NCBI GenBank assembly: GCA_947561715.1
Contig: OX387204.1
Coordinates: forward strand, 4,841,001 to 4,905,000
Source: Ascidia mentula
Lineage: Eukaryota; Chordata; Ascidiacea; Phlebobranchia; Ascidiidae
Length of the DNA stretch: 64,000 nt
Direction of reading: 5' to 3'
The translations under genes were made by a program, and so were the position numbers. The notes under the pieces were generated by a model. That model saw only the letters and a list, made by a program, of their open reading frames with translations. It was not told where the DNA came from and did not search any database. This document shows, one piece after another, positions 54,601-64,000 of the stretch. How positions within the stretch are numbered: position 1 is the stretch's first letter; the number at the start of each line of letters is the position of its first letter.

Positions 54601-57600
54601 CATTTTGTAGCTCGCGCAATAAAGCTGATATTTTGTGGTTGAAAAAAATTCTGACCATCTACTCCAATCTAAAACTAGGCCAACATTCCGACTGTTTGAA
54701 CAAAACCAATACAAGCCAAGGACAAAAAGCGAAAATCCAATTAACCAACGATATTTAACTGGGTGTCACCTTGACTTTGACCCACAACATGACGCTTCAG
54801 TTTAGCTCACTATCCCCACAATCCAATCAAAATACCCGGGCGCTCCACTCGTTAACTTCCAATAAGTAACAGAATCAGAACAGAATCGATTAACTTGAAG
54901 TTCAGACCAGACCTTTGCAATGGATAGGCACGTCAAAAGGATGCCTACAAATTGCCAGTGCTCCATTATTCCCGTCGAATCCGAGCGCCTTTATCTCTGT
55001 TCTATTTGTGGCGGGGACGCGAGCCAGACGCCGGGCTCCCACAGTAAACTACACCCAAGAACTTGTTGCCCCCCAAAACAGCTTAACTCGCCTATACTGA
55101 TCAAAGTCATTTCTGGTTTCAAATTCTGGCCCCCAAGCGCCTTCTCTGTAATATCTATATCTCTCCCTCGGCAGTTTTATTGACGACAATTAGCAACGAA
55201 AACACCCCATGTTTGTAGAATTAACCGCGTATTCAGTGGCACTGTTTTGCCGCCGCAAAATAGTTGCCGGCCATGGTGGAAGGTTTCCAACCTAATTGCC
55301 GGTTTGCTAAACATGCACCCGTTTAGGAGACTTCGTTTCGCGAGTCTGTGTTCCCACGACTAGCACATTTCTTTTGCTTTACGAGTAACATTCCATATGA
55401 ATGCGAAATTATGGGTTCCGAGATATAAACTGACGTTGTCGCAACCGGGCAAATATTGTGAAATGCATACAATACAAACCCTTACAGCAACTTAAAGCTT
55501 GGTTAAAATTGTTAAATCTCAAACTCTCTCTGTGTGGATCGATGTCAAGTATAGGGACGATAATTTTCCAACTTTTGTCAACTCGTGACAACAAGCAAAA
55601 ATTATTTTGTGTAAAACTCGAAAACAAATGATAAAAATAATGAAAATGTACAAGGTGCCTTTTTGAGGTTTCGTATAATATAGTTTCTACTCAATAAATG
55701 GTTTTGGGAATGCATTCTTTTTTTATCGCAGGGCAATCGGAGGCTCGCTGCGCAGTTGTGATCGAAGATGACAAGTTGCATGAAGACCCCGAGCAGTTCC
55801 GCCTCGTGCTTGGATCGCCATCGAGTGAAAGCGCTGGAGACGCCAGACTGGGAGAACAAACAGAAATTCTCATCACCATTAAAGACGACGCCGACAGTAA
55901 GTGCTTGTTTTCAGTGGTTTACTGTAATGAGCTTGGATTCTTGCATTTTGGCCCCTCGACGCTGTAACCATAATTTGTGCAGCCACAGAAGCAGGGATGC
56001 AAATCGATGGGTCAATTTGTTTTCCAAGCAGGTAATTCGACTCACAGGATTAGATTACCACATGAGAAAAGAAGTGTGCGTGTGCCATCAGAACTGACTT
56101 ATTCCTACGCATACATCGTAATAACCCATCAACATATTTATGCCGGGCAAATAGGGGCGCAGCATCTGTCTCCGTCTATTTCAACTCGCCACAAAGCCTG
56201 GCACAACAAAAACTATGTACAAGCCAAACAGAAGGAATTCAGTTTGGAAACGATTTTTTTGGGTGCCGCTTCATTTGCATGTCAGCACTTTGTTCTGACA
56301 AATCCGCATATATTTTTTGTTTATGTAAAGGCATTTGTATCAATCCGCAAGAGAGAGGCCAGCGCTACCGGGGTTTAGAATGTAAGCAGTAATGCAGTTC
56401 TTGGCCACAATCCAAGCTGTTATTTTTAAATCAAACTAAAAATTGCCTTACCCCGTTCCTTTATGATGTGCTAGCCGCCGTGATTGGCCGAAATGCTAAA
56501 TGATCACCTTCGCCGCCTTGAAGGGAGATTAGTGTAAAAACAACATAAGCGCCATCGGGGTTCGGGGGCGCTCAGTTAAACCTTCGTCTATTTTCCGCAG
56601 AACCCATCATCGAGTTCGCGCAGACGACTTTCGAAATAAGGGAGCCAGAGACGGAAGACGACATTTCCATCGTCCAGATCCCTGTGATCCGACGTGGAGA
56701 CTTGAGCGAGGCATCAGAAGTTCGGGTTTACACCAAGGATGGCAACGCACATTCCGGTCTCGATTACAATCCAATCAGCAAAGGTAAGTAATGAAAATTA
56801 CAATTTTTATACCAATTTGGGTACTAAATACATGGTAAGACTGCAAAACGACATCAACCCATATTTCAAACTCCATACGACTTTAATTGATCTAAATCAG
56901 ACAAACGTGACATCACGTTACTATTTCGCGTAAATACCCTGTAAATTTATCAGTGTTGAACTTCGACGTTAACGTCTCGGAGCTGGTGGTCGAGATCGAA
57001 GTTCTCTATGACGACGAAAAGGAAATTCGTGAATCCTTTACCGTGCGCTTGGAGCCCGACGCCAACATGGTAGCGGAAATTGGGGTAAGCACTATTATCG
57101 ACCCATTGATTCCTGCTGTGGGCACAAACAGCAAGCGACATATTCTAAGATTGACCGCGAAACAGTAGAAACCGTTCCCACACAAACCTTAAGCTAATCT
57201 TCATTTTAAATAGACACCTTTAGCGTTAAACTTCAACATGGCGGAATGTTTGCCGTTCAATTAGGTTATAAATGCGCGGGGTTTGCCTAACCACTACCAG
57301 TCCTTTTCGTTCGTTACCCTGCCATCAATTCGATGTTTTGACAATGCAAATCCATGCATAAGCCCCTTGCGGGGTGCGAAACAACCCAGTCAAGTCTAAA
57401 TTCGGTGGTATTGAAGCCCTAGGCGAAGTGAATGGCGGTGTACCGTTACACATGAAATGTTTGCTAGCAAACCGGGCCCAATTTTCGGGCGCCAAACGTG
57501 CTCGTATCGAGTGTTTGGTGGTAAATCGGGTTTAGGGGATAAGCGATTCGTCCGCCGTCGCGGGGGCTTGTGGTGGGTGAATACATAAATAACAAATTGA

Positions 57601-60600
57601 GGATGGGTCGCCATTCCTCGGTAGACCGCCGTGATTTGGTAATTTGCTGAAAGAATGTGGAACAATGCTTAGAAAAGACACGCCTTATATGGCTGCTTTC
57701 AAAAATTCGCTCACGGTAATGGGTATGTGACTGATTTTTGCACAGTATATAACGTAGTATTCATTCTGACGTAACTACTCGGTCCAGTTCAGAAAGAAAC
57801 CTCGATGCCTTGTTAATGTACAATGATTTGCTGCTCTAAAAATCCGACGAATGTTGTAAATTTTAAAAGCAACCAAACCATTGTTTTCGCATTTTTGCAG
57901 GAGAAGCGAGCGATCATCTACATTAACCAACAACGCATTCTGGCTGATGTGACTTTCCCATCCAAACCAAACGTTATTTCTTTAATTCACTACGACGATA
58001 TGGCCACAGCTCCCTCAAGTCCTCCCTCGGGTTATCCTGTAGTTTGTGTGTCGGTGAGTACCAGCGGGAAAAATGTTTCCATGTGCCGTTATATTATTAA
58101 TTAATATGTTTTCTGTAACTTCACACAGCCTTGTAACTCCAAACACCGGAACTTTGGAGATGTTTCTTCTCTATGCGAAAGTGAGGGACTCGACGACAGC
58201 GCTACCAGATACAGGTTAACATCACGTTTGATTGGCTTGCATTTTTGTTGTTAAGTCCTACAGAAAGTCATCCATGGACTTAGTAATGTTTTTTATCAAC
58301 TACCTTTATTAACTATCGCGTATCTACGAAATATTATCTTGCGCTAAATTCGTATAAGCGTCTCCTTTCAAGGGCATGTGTTAACAGGTGGCTAATAGCG
58401 GCACCAAGCGGAGATGATGGCGTTACGAATCCTCTGAGAGAAGTGGCGCAGAACACGTTTTTCACCGACACGAATCGAATCACTTTGGACAGCATTTACT
58501 TCCAGGCTGGAAGCAGGATCGCCTGCGCTGCAAGGGCGGTGACAGAAGACGGCGACGTTGGTCTCGAATCTCAGTCCGAGCCGATCACAAGTAAGTGACG
58601 CAACGTACTGTTCTGTTGTTACCGAAAAACTATATGAAAAGTCAAGCCCCAAAAATTAAGTCCGATATGATACAAAAGTTTATACATTGCACTTTGTTTT
58701 TTAGTCAGCAAATCCAACGGCATTTGTGCTCCTCGCGTTCCCGGGTCAGTTGGCGCTGAACCGTTCTCGGCGAAAATCCGCTACACAGGTTCAACCGATC
58801 CCACCCATCCCAACCTGGTCAAGATAACTGTGGCCATGCCTCACGTGGATGGAATGCTCCCAGCCATCAGTACTCGTCAACTCTCCAATTTTGAGATCAC
58901 TTTGAGTAAAGACGGTACTCGCGTAGGCAACCACAGGTAATTGTCGATACACCTGTTGAAGTTGGATGACGAGTAGTTAAAATTTAGATTTATATGTGTT
59001 TGTGTTAACCTCGCACCAAAATCCTTTTAAAATATTGCGATTTTTGTCAAGAACTTCACCTAAAAAGTATATTTTAAGTTAAAATTTGTTGTGAAACAGT
59101 TCCATATACATAAATTTTGCATAATATTGGTGTGGCTTAAACCTGCTCACCTGAAGATAAAACGCGACATCCAACAAAAACTTGTTTGTTTACAGATGCT
59201 CCAACATCCTAAACTTCGACGAAATTGTGACACAACACGGCTTCCTGACAGAGGCTACGCGCAATCCTAACGTCGTGAGCGCCGCCTACCCTTACTTCCA
59301 CAGTAGCGAACTTCGGGGAAACAACACACTTAGATTTTACAAGTAGGTTCTTCTTTCAAAGGCGCGAACGCTTGTTAAAATCCGGTAGGGTGATAACTGT
59401 AAAATTGTCATATAGGAATTTGAATCTTGAGGCTTGTCTGTGGGAGTTTACAACATACTACGACATGTCCGAGTTGATCACAGAATGCGGAGGCAACACA
59501 ATCACAGACGGACAGGTATGCAAAACGTTTCCACAAAATTAAAGTAAATTGTGAACAAATCTATGTTGACGCCTTGCTTTATGCGATTGTGCGTAGTTTT
59601 TGGTATTTTTTTGTTATTGGATAATGCAAGGTCTTGCTGTTATGATAAAATATGCAGGTGCGCACTTGAACGCGTAGACCACACGTAATTATAGCAACAG
59701 GACAAATACTTCGAGACGCGGTTTCACAAGTCAGGTGTCCAATCTGCACATTCGGGCACGCGGAAACCCAGGGCGAGGTATGCAGTCGCACCAATGCACT
59801 AAAACGTGCCAAATTACCGAAATTCGTCACGTCTAGCCTAGTTAACCACACCGCAACACAACCACATGTACGCCTCGGCGAGCAGAGTTGACGTTGAATC
59901 TACTTTAATGGTTTGTTTGAGATCCGTTAATGGTATGGGTCGTTTCGAATTCCAGAAGATCCTGTGCAGCGAAATGTCACCGATTAGCATCAGAGTCGCC
60001 AGATGATTGATAAGTGGTTGTTTATGGCAAAGGTTAAAAACCAAACATCCAGTCTAAAAACCTCAAGTTTTTTCATTTTTGTACAAGATGTTATAGCTGA
60101 AAAAGCATCATGTGCAACATAACACGCGTGAACAGATTTTATACCCTTATAACTGAGTTGAAATGTTTTTAACACACATATTTTGTTCAGGTGTTGGATC
60201 TTGTTCAATCATACGTGTCTTTGCGCGTCCCGCTCTTCGTCTCCTACATCTTCCACTCCCCAGTCGCAACCGGGTGGCAGCATTTCGACCAGCAGACTGA
60301 GTTACGTCTGACCTTCGTCTACGACACCGCCATCTTGTGGGAGAAAGGAATTGGCGCTCCTCTAGGATCAGAGTTGCAAGGTTTGTGTTTCTGCGTTTGT
60401 GTATTAAAACAAGTAAAGTTTTCGGATAAATTTCGATGCATAGGATTCGTTGATTTTTCGAAAGAAATGTGACATTTATCTTTCAACAGGAAACCTTTAT
60501 CCCACAAGCATGCGGATTCGCGAAGATGGTCGTCTGGTTGTTAACTTCCGCACGGAGGCGCGCTTCCGTGGTCAGTTCGTGTACAACCACACGGGAACGG

Positions 60601-63238
60601 AAAACCAGGCGATGGTAATGAGCGCGGCCCATCCCGAGTTACAACTCTCCCTCTCCCTGATCAGGAGCGAGTCGACTTACAACAACCCAGAGCAGAAGTG
60701 GAGTTTCGTATCAGATTACGCCGTAAGTTAATATTTATGACTTTATGCCAACTGGATTGAGAAGCAGTTTTGACTGCTGGGGTTTTGAGTGTATATTATT
60801 AGCGGCATATGGTACTTGTTGTCTAAACGCTTCAAAGCTGACCGCTAATTGAATACACGCCTTGATCTTTACCCTGACTAGCACACAGTTGTGTTTAAAG
60901 TAAAGTGAAATAAGCCCAGTAAGATTTCATTTATGCTTTGGGTTCAACTTAGCTTTCGCTCGTGTTATGTGTTCCACAATTTACTCACAAACATGTTATT
61001 CACATAGTGAGCTGCAGACAGAGACACTGTTTCGACCTGATAAATCTCATCAGTGCAACTATGGTGTGACTTACAACCATCTTGTCAGCGAAATTTCCTG
61101 TTATTTACACACTTCTTGAAACTTTCCTACAATCTTGTAGATTCGTGATTATTCGGGAAGTTACACCATCAAACTCATTCCTTGTACAACCTCAGCACAA
61201 GCCTACACTATACCCATCGTCTGTGAACCAAGAGAACCACTGACATTCGAAATGGACATTCGCTTCCAGCAAGTACGTAACAATATCCCTTCGCTGGTAA
61301 AGTGAACTTATGATCATTAATTTCATGTGATTCGTTTTTGCAGGTGAGCGACCCAGTGGCAGCCGAGTTTAGTTTGAACACTAACTTTTACCTCCTGAGC
61401 AAGAAGGCGCTTTATCTCAGCGACGGTTCAATGGGTTTTGCGGAGGACAGTGACGTGGCGTTTGCCGAAGGTAATTTACAAACACTTTTGGTAACTGTCC
61501 CACGACTTTTTTTTAATTTAAAATAAAAAAAGGGTGTAACGCGATTTTTCAAACCTCTCTCCTCCATCATACCAATGCGCGAAACTTTATTTTACATTAT
61601 TTTATAAAGGAGCTGAGATTTTTGGTCGTGTCATGGTGGATCCGGTGCAGAGTCTCGGCAACTCGTTTGACGCCACCATTGAAAAAGTGTTCGTCTGCAG
61701 CGGAAGTGACGGTTACGTTCCAAAGTACAACCCGGAGAACGGCGAATATGGTTGTCTTGCTGATAGTCCAACTTTGCGAAGGCAGTTCAAAGTGCTTGTA
61801 AGTGGAAATCTCTGCACATTTGCTACTTTAACTTCGATCTCGAAACAAACAATTAAATTATTACCTTCTGCCGACAAACACTTAACTTGTTTTAAGTTCT
61901 AAGTTTGAAAAATTAGAAAATTCCAGAAAGAATTCGTGCCAGAATGCACAAAGCGGTGCGAACGCGTAGACATTTGTTTCGACTGATCTTGTTCCAAACA
62001 AGCATTACAACAAAACAAGCATTTTTTGCCATGTTCCCCTAAACCATTGGCTTGCGATGACTTACGAGGAAGCAGTCCATCACCGTAAACCTCCATCTGT
62101 TTTACAGGATAAGGAGCAGCCAGACACGCAAGACACGAATGCCAACAGCGTTGCATTCAACGCCCGCCTTGCTGTTGACGACGTCGAGTCTTTGCCGATC
62201 GTAAGGCAGCCGGGCACGGATGGTTTCCGAATGAATTCCGCTCCACTTTTCACGGTAAGTCGCCACTATGCAAACGTCCACCCCTCAGTGGGGGATGTAA
62301 TTGTGGCTAATGAATGGCGATTTAAGCCCCTGCCGCCGCGAATTGACGTAAGGCGATCTCCCTCTGCTTGTGTTGTATCGTCTGGACGTCCACTTGGCTG
62401 TGGCGTTGGGATAAAATATGTTTACCTTCAAGCAATTGTAATTGAGACTGAGCTTTTTGCCATCCTCATTAACGGGTCGGTGTTTGAGAAGACACACTAG
62501 CAGGATTAGGGGTCTTAAACACCTTAGCCATTAGCGAAAAGAATATGGTTTCTACTTAGGGGCGTTTATTTTACCAATGTTTAATGACCCTGTCCAAAGC
62601 CAAAGTTGAATTATAACCCCATTTACACCAAACCATTATCCATCTCTTTAGCATTCTAACCAAAACACTCGAATTATTTGCAGGTGACGGTGGGACGGGA
62701 GTGGTACATGCACGCCATCTACACTGTAAAATCGACTAACAATCGTAAGCGTCGATCCGTACTGCACACCTACCACACTATGCTGCGATCCAGTGGACAC
62801 AGAAGCAACAGAGTCAGGCGCGCAGCGGAAGAAGACCTCACCGACTCCATAGGCGAGCAGTTCAACCGTGGCACACAGATGATGCACGTTAAGTTGGATG
62901 TTACCAGCGAGCCAATCGTGGCCGACGATCGCGTAATAATTGACGGAGAACCGGTGCTTGAAAAAAGCGGCAACAGCGAGTCCTTCCCGATGCTGGCAAT
63001 AATCATCGGGTCGGTCGCCCTTCTGGCCATTGTGGTGATAGTGGTTGGTGCTGTGTTGTACAAGAAGCGACAATCCGCACCCCCAGTTGCCGCGGCTAAA
63101 GATGAAAAGTCACGAGGCAAGTACACGGGCGGCAAGCACATTGTCGTCAGAAAACGTGGCTCCAAAACCCGCAGCGTGGTGAAGTCCCAAACGTCGAACA
63201 GCAGTGGGTACAGCAGCTCGGACGGGGAGGAAGTTTAA
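11923..63238 (+). CDS. FREM2: FREM2, FRAS1-related extracellular matrix protein 2
   Basis: Forty-four exons total 9354 bases, 3117 aa plus stop, in phase at every junction and with GT-AG at every intron. Order: signal peptide (~1-28), N-terminal module (to ~290), twelve CSPG repeats (~290-1700), five Calx-beta domains (~1700-2290), a conserved C-terminal ectodomain (to ~2950), furin-type sites, a transmembrane helix (~3036-3059) and a 58-residue tail. The order and length match vertebrate FREM2. FRAS1 has additional VWC and furin-like cysteine-rich repeats, and FREM1 has a C-type lectin domain and no transmembrane helix; neither set is seen here. In vertebrates FREM2 assembles with FRAS1 and FREM1 beneath the epithelial basement membrane, and its loss causes Fraser syndrome. 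Very conserved peptides include [60 protein letters not shown] and [20 protein letters not shown]. The start ATG has A at -3 and G at +4. Exon coordinates are in the block entries. Confidence 0.96.
12928..18731 (+). other. FREM2: FREM2 exons 2-11: CSPG repeats 1-7 (aa ~256-1123)
   Basis: Exon coordinates: 2, 12928-13368; 3, 13884-14080; 4, 14595-14685; 5, 14783-15049; 6, 15243-15416; 7, 15482-15626; 8, 16528-16703; 9, 16890-17100; 10, 17437-17681; 11, 18074-18731. Each CSPG repeat runs roughly as: E-G-x-x-x-I/V, an acidic D-x-D-x-x-D turn, an aromatic (FTQ-x-D/N-I) strand, Y-x-H-D/T-x-S-E, then D-x-F-x-L/V-x-V-S-D-G and P-V-D-D/N before the next unit. Introns fall at different places within repeats, so exons and repeats do not match one to one. 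Introns over 300 bp: 2 (13369-13883), 3 (14081-14594), 7 (15627-16527), 9 (17101-17436) and 10 (17682-18073). I see no gene or recognisable repeat in them. Confidence 0.93.
18732..20183 (+). other. FREM2 intron 11 (1.45 kb)
   Basis: GT-AG intron. It contains a 16-base direct duplication at 19376-19410 (listed separately). A 143-codon open frame at 19610-20041 is Arg/Ser-rich with no domain I recognise. No RNA gene was seen. Confidence 0.7.
19376..19410. repeat. Two-copy 16-base direct repeat
   Basis: GACGATATTGATATTG occurs at 19376-19391 and again at 19395-19410, separated by TAT (period 19). It is a minimal tandem duplication in intron 11 with no evident function. Confidence 0.8.
20903..22855 (+). 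other. FREM2 intron 13 (1.95 kb)
   Basis: GT-AG intron with the donor GTTGGT. It is CpG-rich in its first half. It contains a short hairpin at 21592-21618 and a tRNA-like box A string that I rejected. Open frames at 21928-22137 (+) and 22161-22523 (-) show no domain. Confidence 0.7.
21592..21618. repeat. 8-bp perfect hairpin
   Basis: TCGTCGCG (21592-21599) and CGCGACGA (21611-21618) are exact reverse complements around an 11-base loop. All positions are GC-rich, so chance is plausible. No run of T or gene context gives it a role. Confidence 0.6.
23028..26348 (+). other. FREM2 intron 14 (3.3 kb)
   Basis: GT-AG intron that splits a glycine codon just before [15 protein letters not shown] sequence. 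I read both strands and found no domain-bearing ORF, terminal inverted repeat or RNA gene. The acceptor (TTGTTCGTAG) is preceded by a modest pyrimidine tract. Confidence 0.7.
28639..30988 (+). other. FREM2 intron 18 (2.35 kb)
   Basis: GT-AG intron between the two largest-to-smallest neighbouring exons (498 and 90 bases). Open frames at 29589-29969 (+) and 29866-30153 (-) overlap on opposite strands and carry no domain I recognise. Nothing else was seen. Confidence 0.7.
31079..43915 (+). other. FREM2 intron 19 (12.8 kb), the longest intron
   Basis: This intron is a quarter of the gene span. Both ends are fixed by homology: ...FTVEDE and [17 protein letters not shown]... join through a split glycine codon, just before the first Calx-beta domain. 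It contains several open frames of 80 to 236 codons on both strands. The best coding candidate is the minus-strand frame at 33738-34124, listed separately. The longest, 36577-37287 (-), is Arg/Ser/Ala-rich in a locally GC-rich patch and does not look like a folded protein. The frames at 34940-35218 (+) and 42713-42982 (+) are weaker candidates. An 11-base direct repeat, CTATAAAACTT, occurs at 43336-43346 and 43357-43367. I found no long terminal repeats, reverse transcriptase or transposase motifs. Confidence 0.75.
33738..34124 (-). CDS. Hypothetical coding exon nested antisense in FREM2 intron 19
   Basis: I do not recognise this product. The frame is open for 128 codons from a GTG; no ATG is available near the head, and an in-frame stop lies just upstream. 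It may be an internal or terminal exon of an unidentified gene, or a fragment of a mobile element. It looks coding: most codons have a purine first, acidic and aliphatic residues are balanced (for example [16 protein letters not shown], then [20 protein letters not shown], then [16 protein letters not shown]), and the opposite-strand frame is Ser/Cys/Arg-rich, as expected for antisense of a real ORF. It ends in a TGA at 33738. No domain, signal peptide or membrane segment is visible. Upstream exons could lie at higher coordinates, but I could not place them. Confidence 0.3.
   Translation of the reverse strand: MSVKQPPDPTRRASTTNRYGKIVLSNRAIEEAALIDATPLDETGIHCRGNTLTQDGDVRLIVQITSDSLFNLPQEKGFMKKFIDFETNLEEVDVSAWLLNKVTTAKHSEKNLERNDNDLLSIDISWES
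45248..47681 (+). other. FREM2 intron 23 (2.4 kb)
   Basis: GT-AG intron inside the second Calx-beta domain. No convincing ORF, repeat or RNA gene was found on either strand. Confidence 0.7.
48099..49360 (+). other. FREM2 intron 25 (1.26 kb)
   Basis: GT-AG intron between Calx-beta domains 2 and 3. A patch near 48540-48620 is strongly GC/CGG-rich, with GCCGGC-type strings. A 150-codon minus-strand frame (48571-49023) has no domain I recognise. Confidence 0.7.
49479..49565 (+). repeat. 15-base direct repeat across exon 26 and intron 26
   Basis: GTCCCGTATGAGCAA occurs in exon 26 at 49479-49493, where it encodes part of SRMSN, and again at 49551-49565, 41 bases into intron 26. Flanking bases differ, so it is a short local duplication rather than a duplicated exon. 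Confidence 0.8.
49511..52768 (+). other. FREM2 intron 26 (3.3 kb)
   Basis: GT-AG intron with the weak donor GTTGGT, inside the third Calx-beta domain. It contains the interval 51528-52262, which is open on the minus strand for 244 codons and on the plus strand (51619-52023) for 134 codons; see the separate entry. No terminal repeats were seen. Confidence 0.7.
51528..52262 (-). other. Unidentified interval open on both strands in FREM2 intron 26
   Basis: The minus-strand frame (244 codons from a GTG) has a basic middle section ([20 protein letters not shown], then [20 protein letters not shown]). The overlapping plus-strand frame at 51619-52023 has a helix-like stretch ([20 protein letters not shown]). 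I recognise neither and cannot say which strand, if any, is coding. It may be a fossil of a mobile-element ORF or chance in CpG-rich DNA with few stops. Confidence 0.2.
53417..55731 (+). other. FREM2 intron 28 (2.3 kb)
   Basis: GT-AG intron inside the fourth Calx-beta domain. A short frame at 54920-55183 has two close cysteines and a histidine pair ([12 protein letters not shown], then HSKLHPRTC), but the spacing does not fit a standard zinc finger. No repeat family was recognised. Confidence 0.65.
57901..62254 (+). other. FREM2: FREM2 exons 32-43: conserved C-terminal ectodomain (aa 2288-2933)
   Basis: Exon coordinates: 32, 57901-58053; 33, 58129-58214; 34, 58388-58590; 35, 58705-58936; 36, 59196-59342; 37, 59416-59515; 38, 60191-60380; 39, 60490-60722; 40, 61141-61272; 41, 61344-61470; 42, 61610-61797; 43, 62108-62254. 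This region follows the Calx-beta domains in vertebrate FREM2 and FRAS1 and has no well-defined named fold. Conserved landmarks: [83 protein letters not shown] and [19 protein letters not shown]. Several cysteines (in exons 32-33, 34-35, 37, 40 and 42) match human positions and probably form disulfides. Introns are mostly 70-260 bp. Introns 37 (59516-60190), 39 (60723-61140), 42 (61798-62107) and 43 (62255-62683) are longer and hold nothing recognised. Confidence 0.93.
62684..63238 (+). other. FREM2: FREM2 exon 44: furin-type sites, transmembrane helix, cytoplasmic tail (aa 2934-3117)
   Basis: The exon opens [17 protein letters not shown], matching vertebrate FREM2. It then shows two furin-type sites, RKRR at aa ~2954-2957 and RVRR at ~2976-2979. 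In vertebrates, shedding of the ectodomain by proprotein convertases precedes its deposition in matrix. The transmembrane helix is [20 protein letters not shown] (~3037-3056). The tail is basic, then Ser-rich, and ends SSSDGEEV. A terminal E-x-V fits a class III PDZ ligand. Vertebrate FRAS1 and FREM2 are reported to bind the PDZ protein GRIP1; that this tail does so is inference. Confidence 0.93.
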
Positions 63239-64000
63239 GCACTGATTGCGTTCACCGATGTTGCAGTCATTTCGACGTAGGAAATTTGGGAATCATTTGG
63301 CGACAAAAAGAAGTATTTATATTATCACACGTTTATGTAGCACGGTAGGCCGCGCCGAAAGTGAATCGTTAGCGTGTTTACCGTTTAACACTATTGTACA
63401 TTTGCCAAAGGCCAAGTTTTTGCAATCTCGCCCCATCAGTATTGCATACAAACCAGCATTGTTTCAAAAAACAAAGTTGGCACAAAATTTTTTACTTTTC
63501 TTTTGCAGCATATAAATGCTGACATGAACAAAAATTCACCAATTTATCTTCGAATTGAGAAAATTATGAAAACGGCCCAGGTGGTCGATTTTTCGTGTCA
63601 AGCAACTCTTTTTTGTGCTGTAAAAATTACTTAATATTCAAATTTTTCTTTCAAGTGCCTTTCACGAACTTTTGATAGCGATTGCCGTAACATTATTTTC
63701 TCTGCGACTTGTGTCATAGTCGGCCTGTTTTTACCTTAAATCCGGGTGGTTTTGCCACGCCGCTCTCTGTGACTTGTACAGTAAAATAATGCGAACTGAG
63801 CCGTTTGTCCCATATTCGCCAACTTGTAACGCAACTGACTGCTTTTCGGCAAATTGCCGTTAAGCTGCACAATTCACTCCTAGTATCGTACGTGCCACTG
63901 AAAAGCTAACATGCTTTGATGACCCTTCGCCTCATTTCATCGGGATTTGTATGTTTATTTATTCCTTCAGCGGTGGCCGCTGTTAAGGATCGTGCTGCTT
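63239..64000 (+). other. 3' flank of FREM2
   Basis: This should contain the FREM2 3' UTR. I found no AATAAA on the plus strand in the 762 bases shown; near variants such as TATAAA near 63511 are weak. The poly(A) site may use a variant hexamer or lie beyond the window. No further gene was recognised. Confidence 0.5.

Larger units (their letters stand above)
43916..57084 (+). other. FREM2: FREM2 exons 20-31: five Calx-beta domains (aa ~1691-2287)
   Basis: Exon coordinates: 20, 43916-44062; 21, 44694-44812; 22, 44874-44985; 23, 45122-45247; 24, 47682-47763; 25, 47935-48098; 26, 49361-49510; 27, 52769-52978; 28, 53219-53416; 29, 55732-55896; 30, 56601-56783; 31, 56954-57084. Each domain shows the Calx-beta pattern: an aromatic strand and Y-x-V-x-E-D start, R-R-G/S-G-D or R-T-G-T, a G-x-A/D-Y middle strand, F-x-P-G-x-x, then D-D-x-x-x-E-x-x-E-x-F-x-V-x-L and a closing I-x-D-D/E. 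Almost every intron here is phase 1, often splitting a Gly or Asp codon. Introns 20 (44063-44693), 29 (55897-56600) and 31 (57085-57900) exceed 300 bp and hold nothing I can identify. Confidence 0.93.

Noticed and set aside
54920..55183. Possible zinc-finger fragment (C-x2-C then H-x3-H) in intron 28
   Set aside because: The Cys-to-His spacing and missing hydrophobic positions do not fit C2H2 or other common finger classes, and the frame is short with no repeat of the unit.

Overview
The window is intron-rich metazoan genomic DNA. It holds three protein-coding genes whose complete exon structures can be read from the sequence: a TMEM165/GDT1-family Golgi cation transporter (1632-3456, + strand, 7 exons, 301 aa), the Retriever subunit VPS26C/DSCR3 (4066-5388, - strand, 6 exons, 296 aa) and a full-length FREM2 (11923-63238, + strand, 44 exons, 3117 aa), which fills four fifths of the window. 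All three reading frames stay open and in phase across every proposed junction. Predicted lengths are close to the vertebrate proteins (about 324, 297 and 3169 aa, recalled from memory).

Organism: spliceosomal introns, FREM2 (an animal basement-membrane protein) and Commander/Retriever components make this an animal. FREM2 is unusually intron-rich, the genes are close together at the left end, the introns show no obvious CpG depletion, and the three genes lie on different chromosomes in human. An invertebrate with slowly evolving proteins fits best; I cannot name the phylum from the sequence.

Layout: 1-1631 is AT-rich upstream DNA with a candidate 5' UTR intron for TMEM165. TMEM165 and VPS26C converge, with about 610 bp between their stop codons. 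A 6.5-kb intergenic region follows; it carries one decayed ORF with a motif I associate with repeat-linked proteins of marine invertebrates (7054-7458). FREM2 then runs as follows: signal peptide and N-terminal module (exon 1), twelve CSPG repeats (exons 2-20), a 12.8-kb intron 19 close to the CSPG/Calx-beta boundary, five Calx-beta domains (exons 20-31), a long conserved C-terminal ectodomain (exons 32-43), and a last exon with two furin-type sites, one transmembrane helix and a short tail ending in a possible PDZ ligand. The last 0.76 kb is 3' flank.

The three genes have no shared pathway visible here. TMEM165 supports Golgi glycosylation by moving Mn2+/Ca2+, VPS26C recycles membrane proteins from endosomes, and FREM2 is a heavily processed secretory-pathway protein of epithelial basement membranes. 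I found no CRISPR array, rRNA, convincing tRNA or intact transposon. The main unexplained items are a coding-looking minus-strand ORF inside FREM2 intron 19 (33738-34124) and an interval open on both strands in intron 26 (51528-52262).
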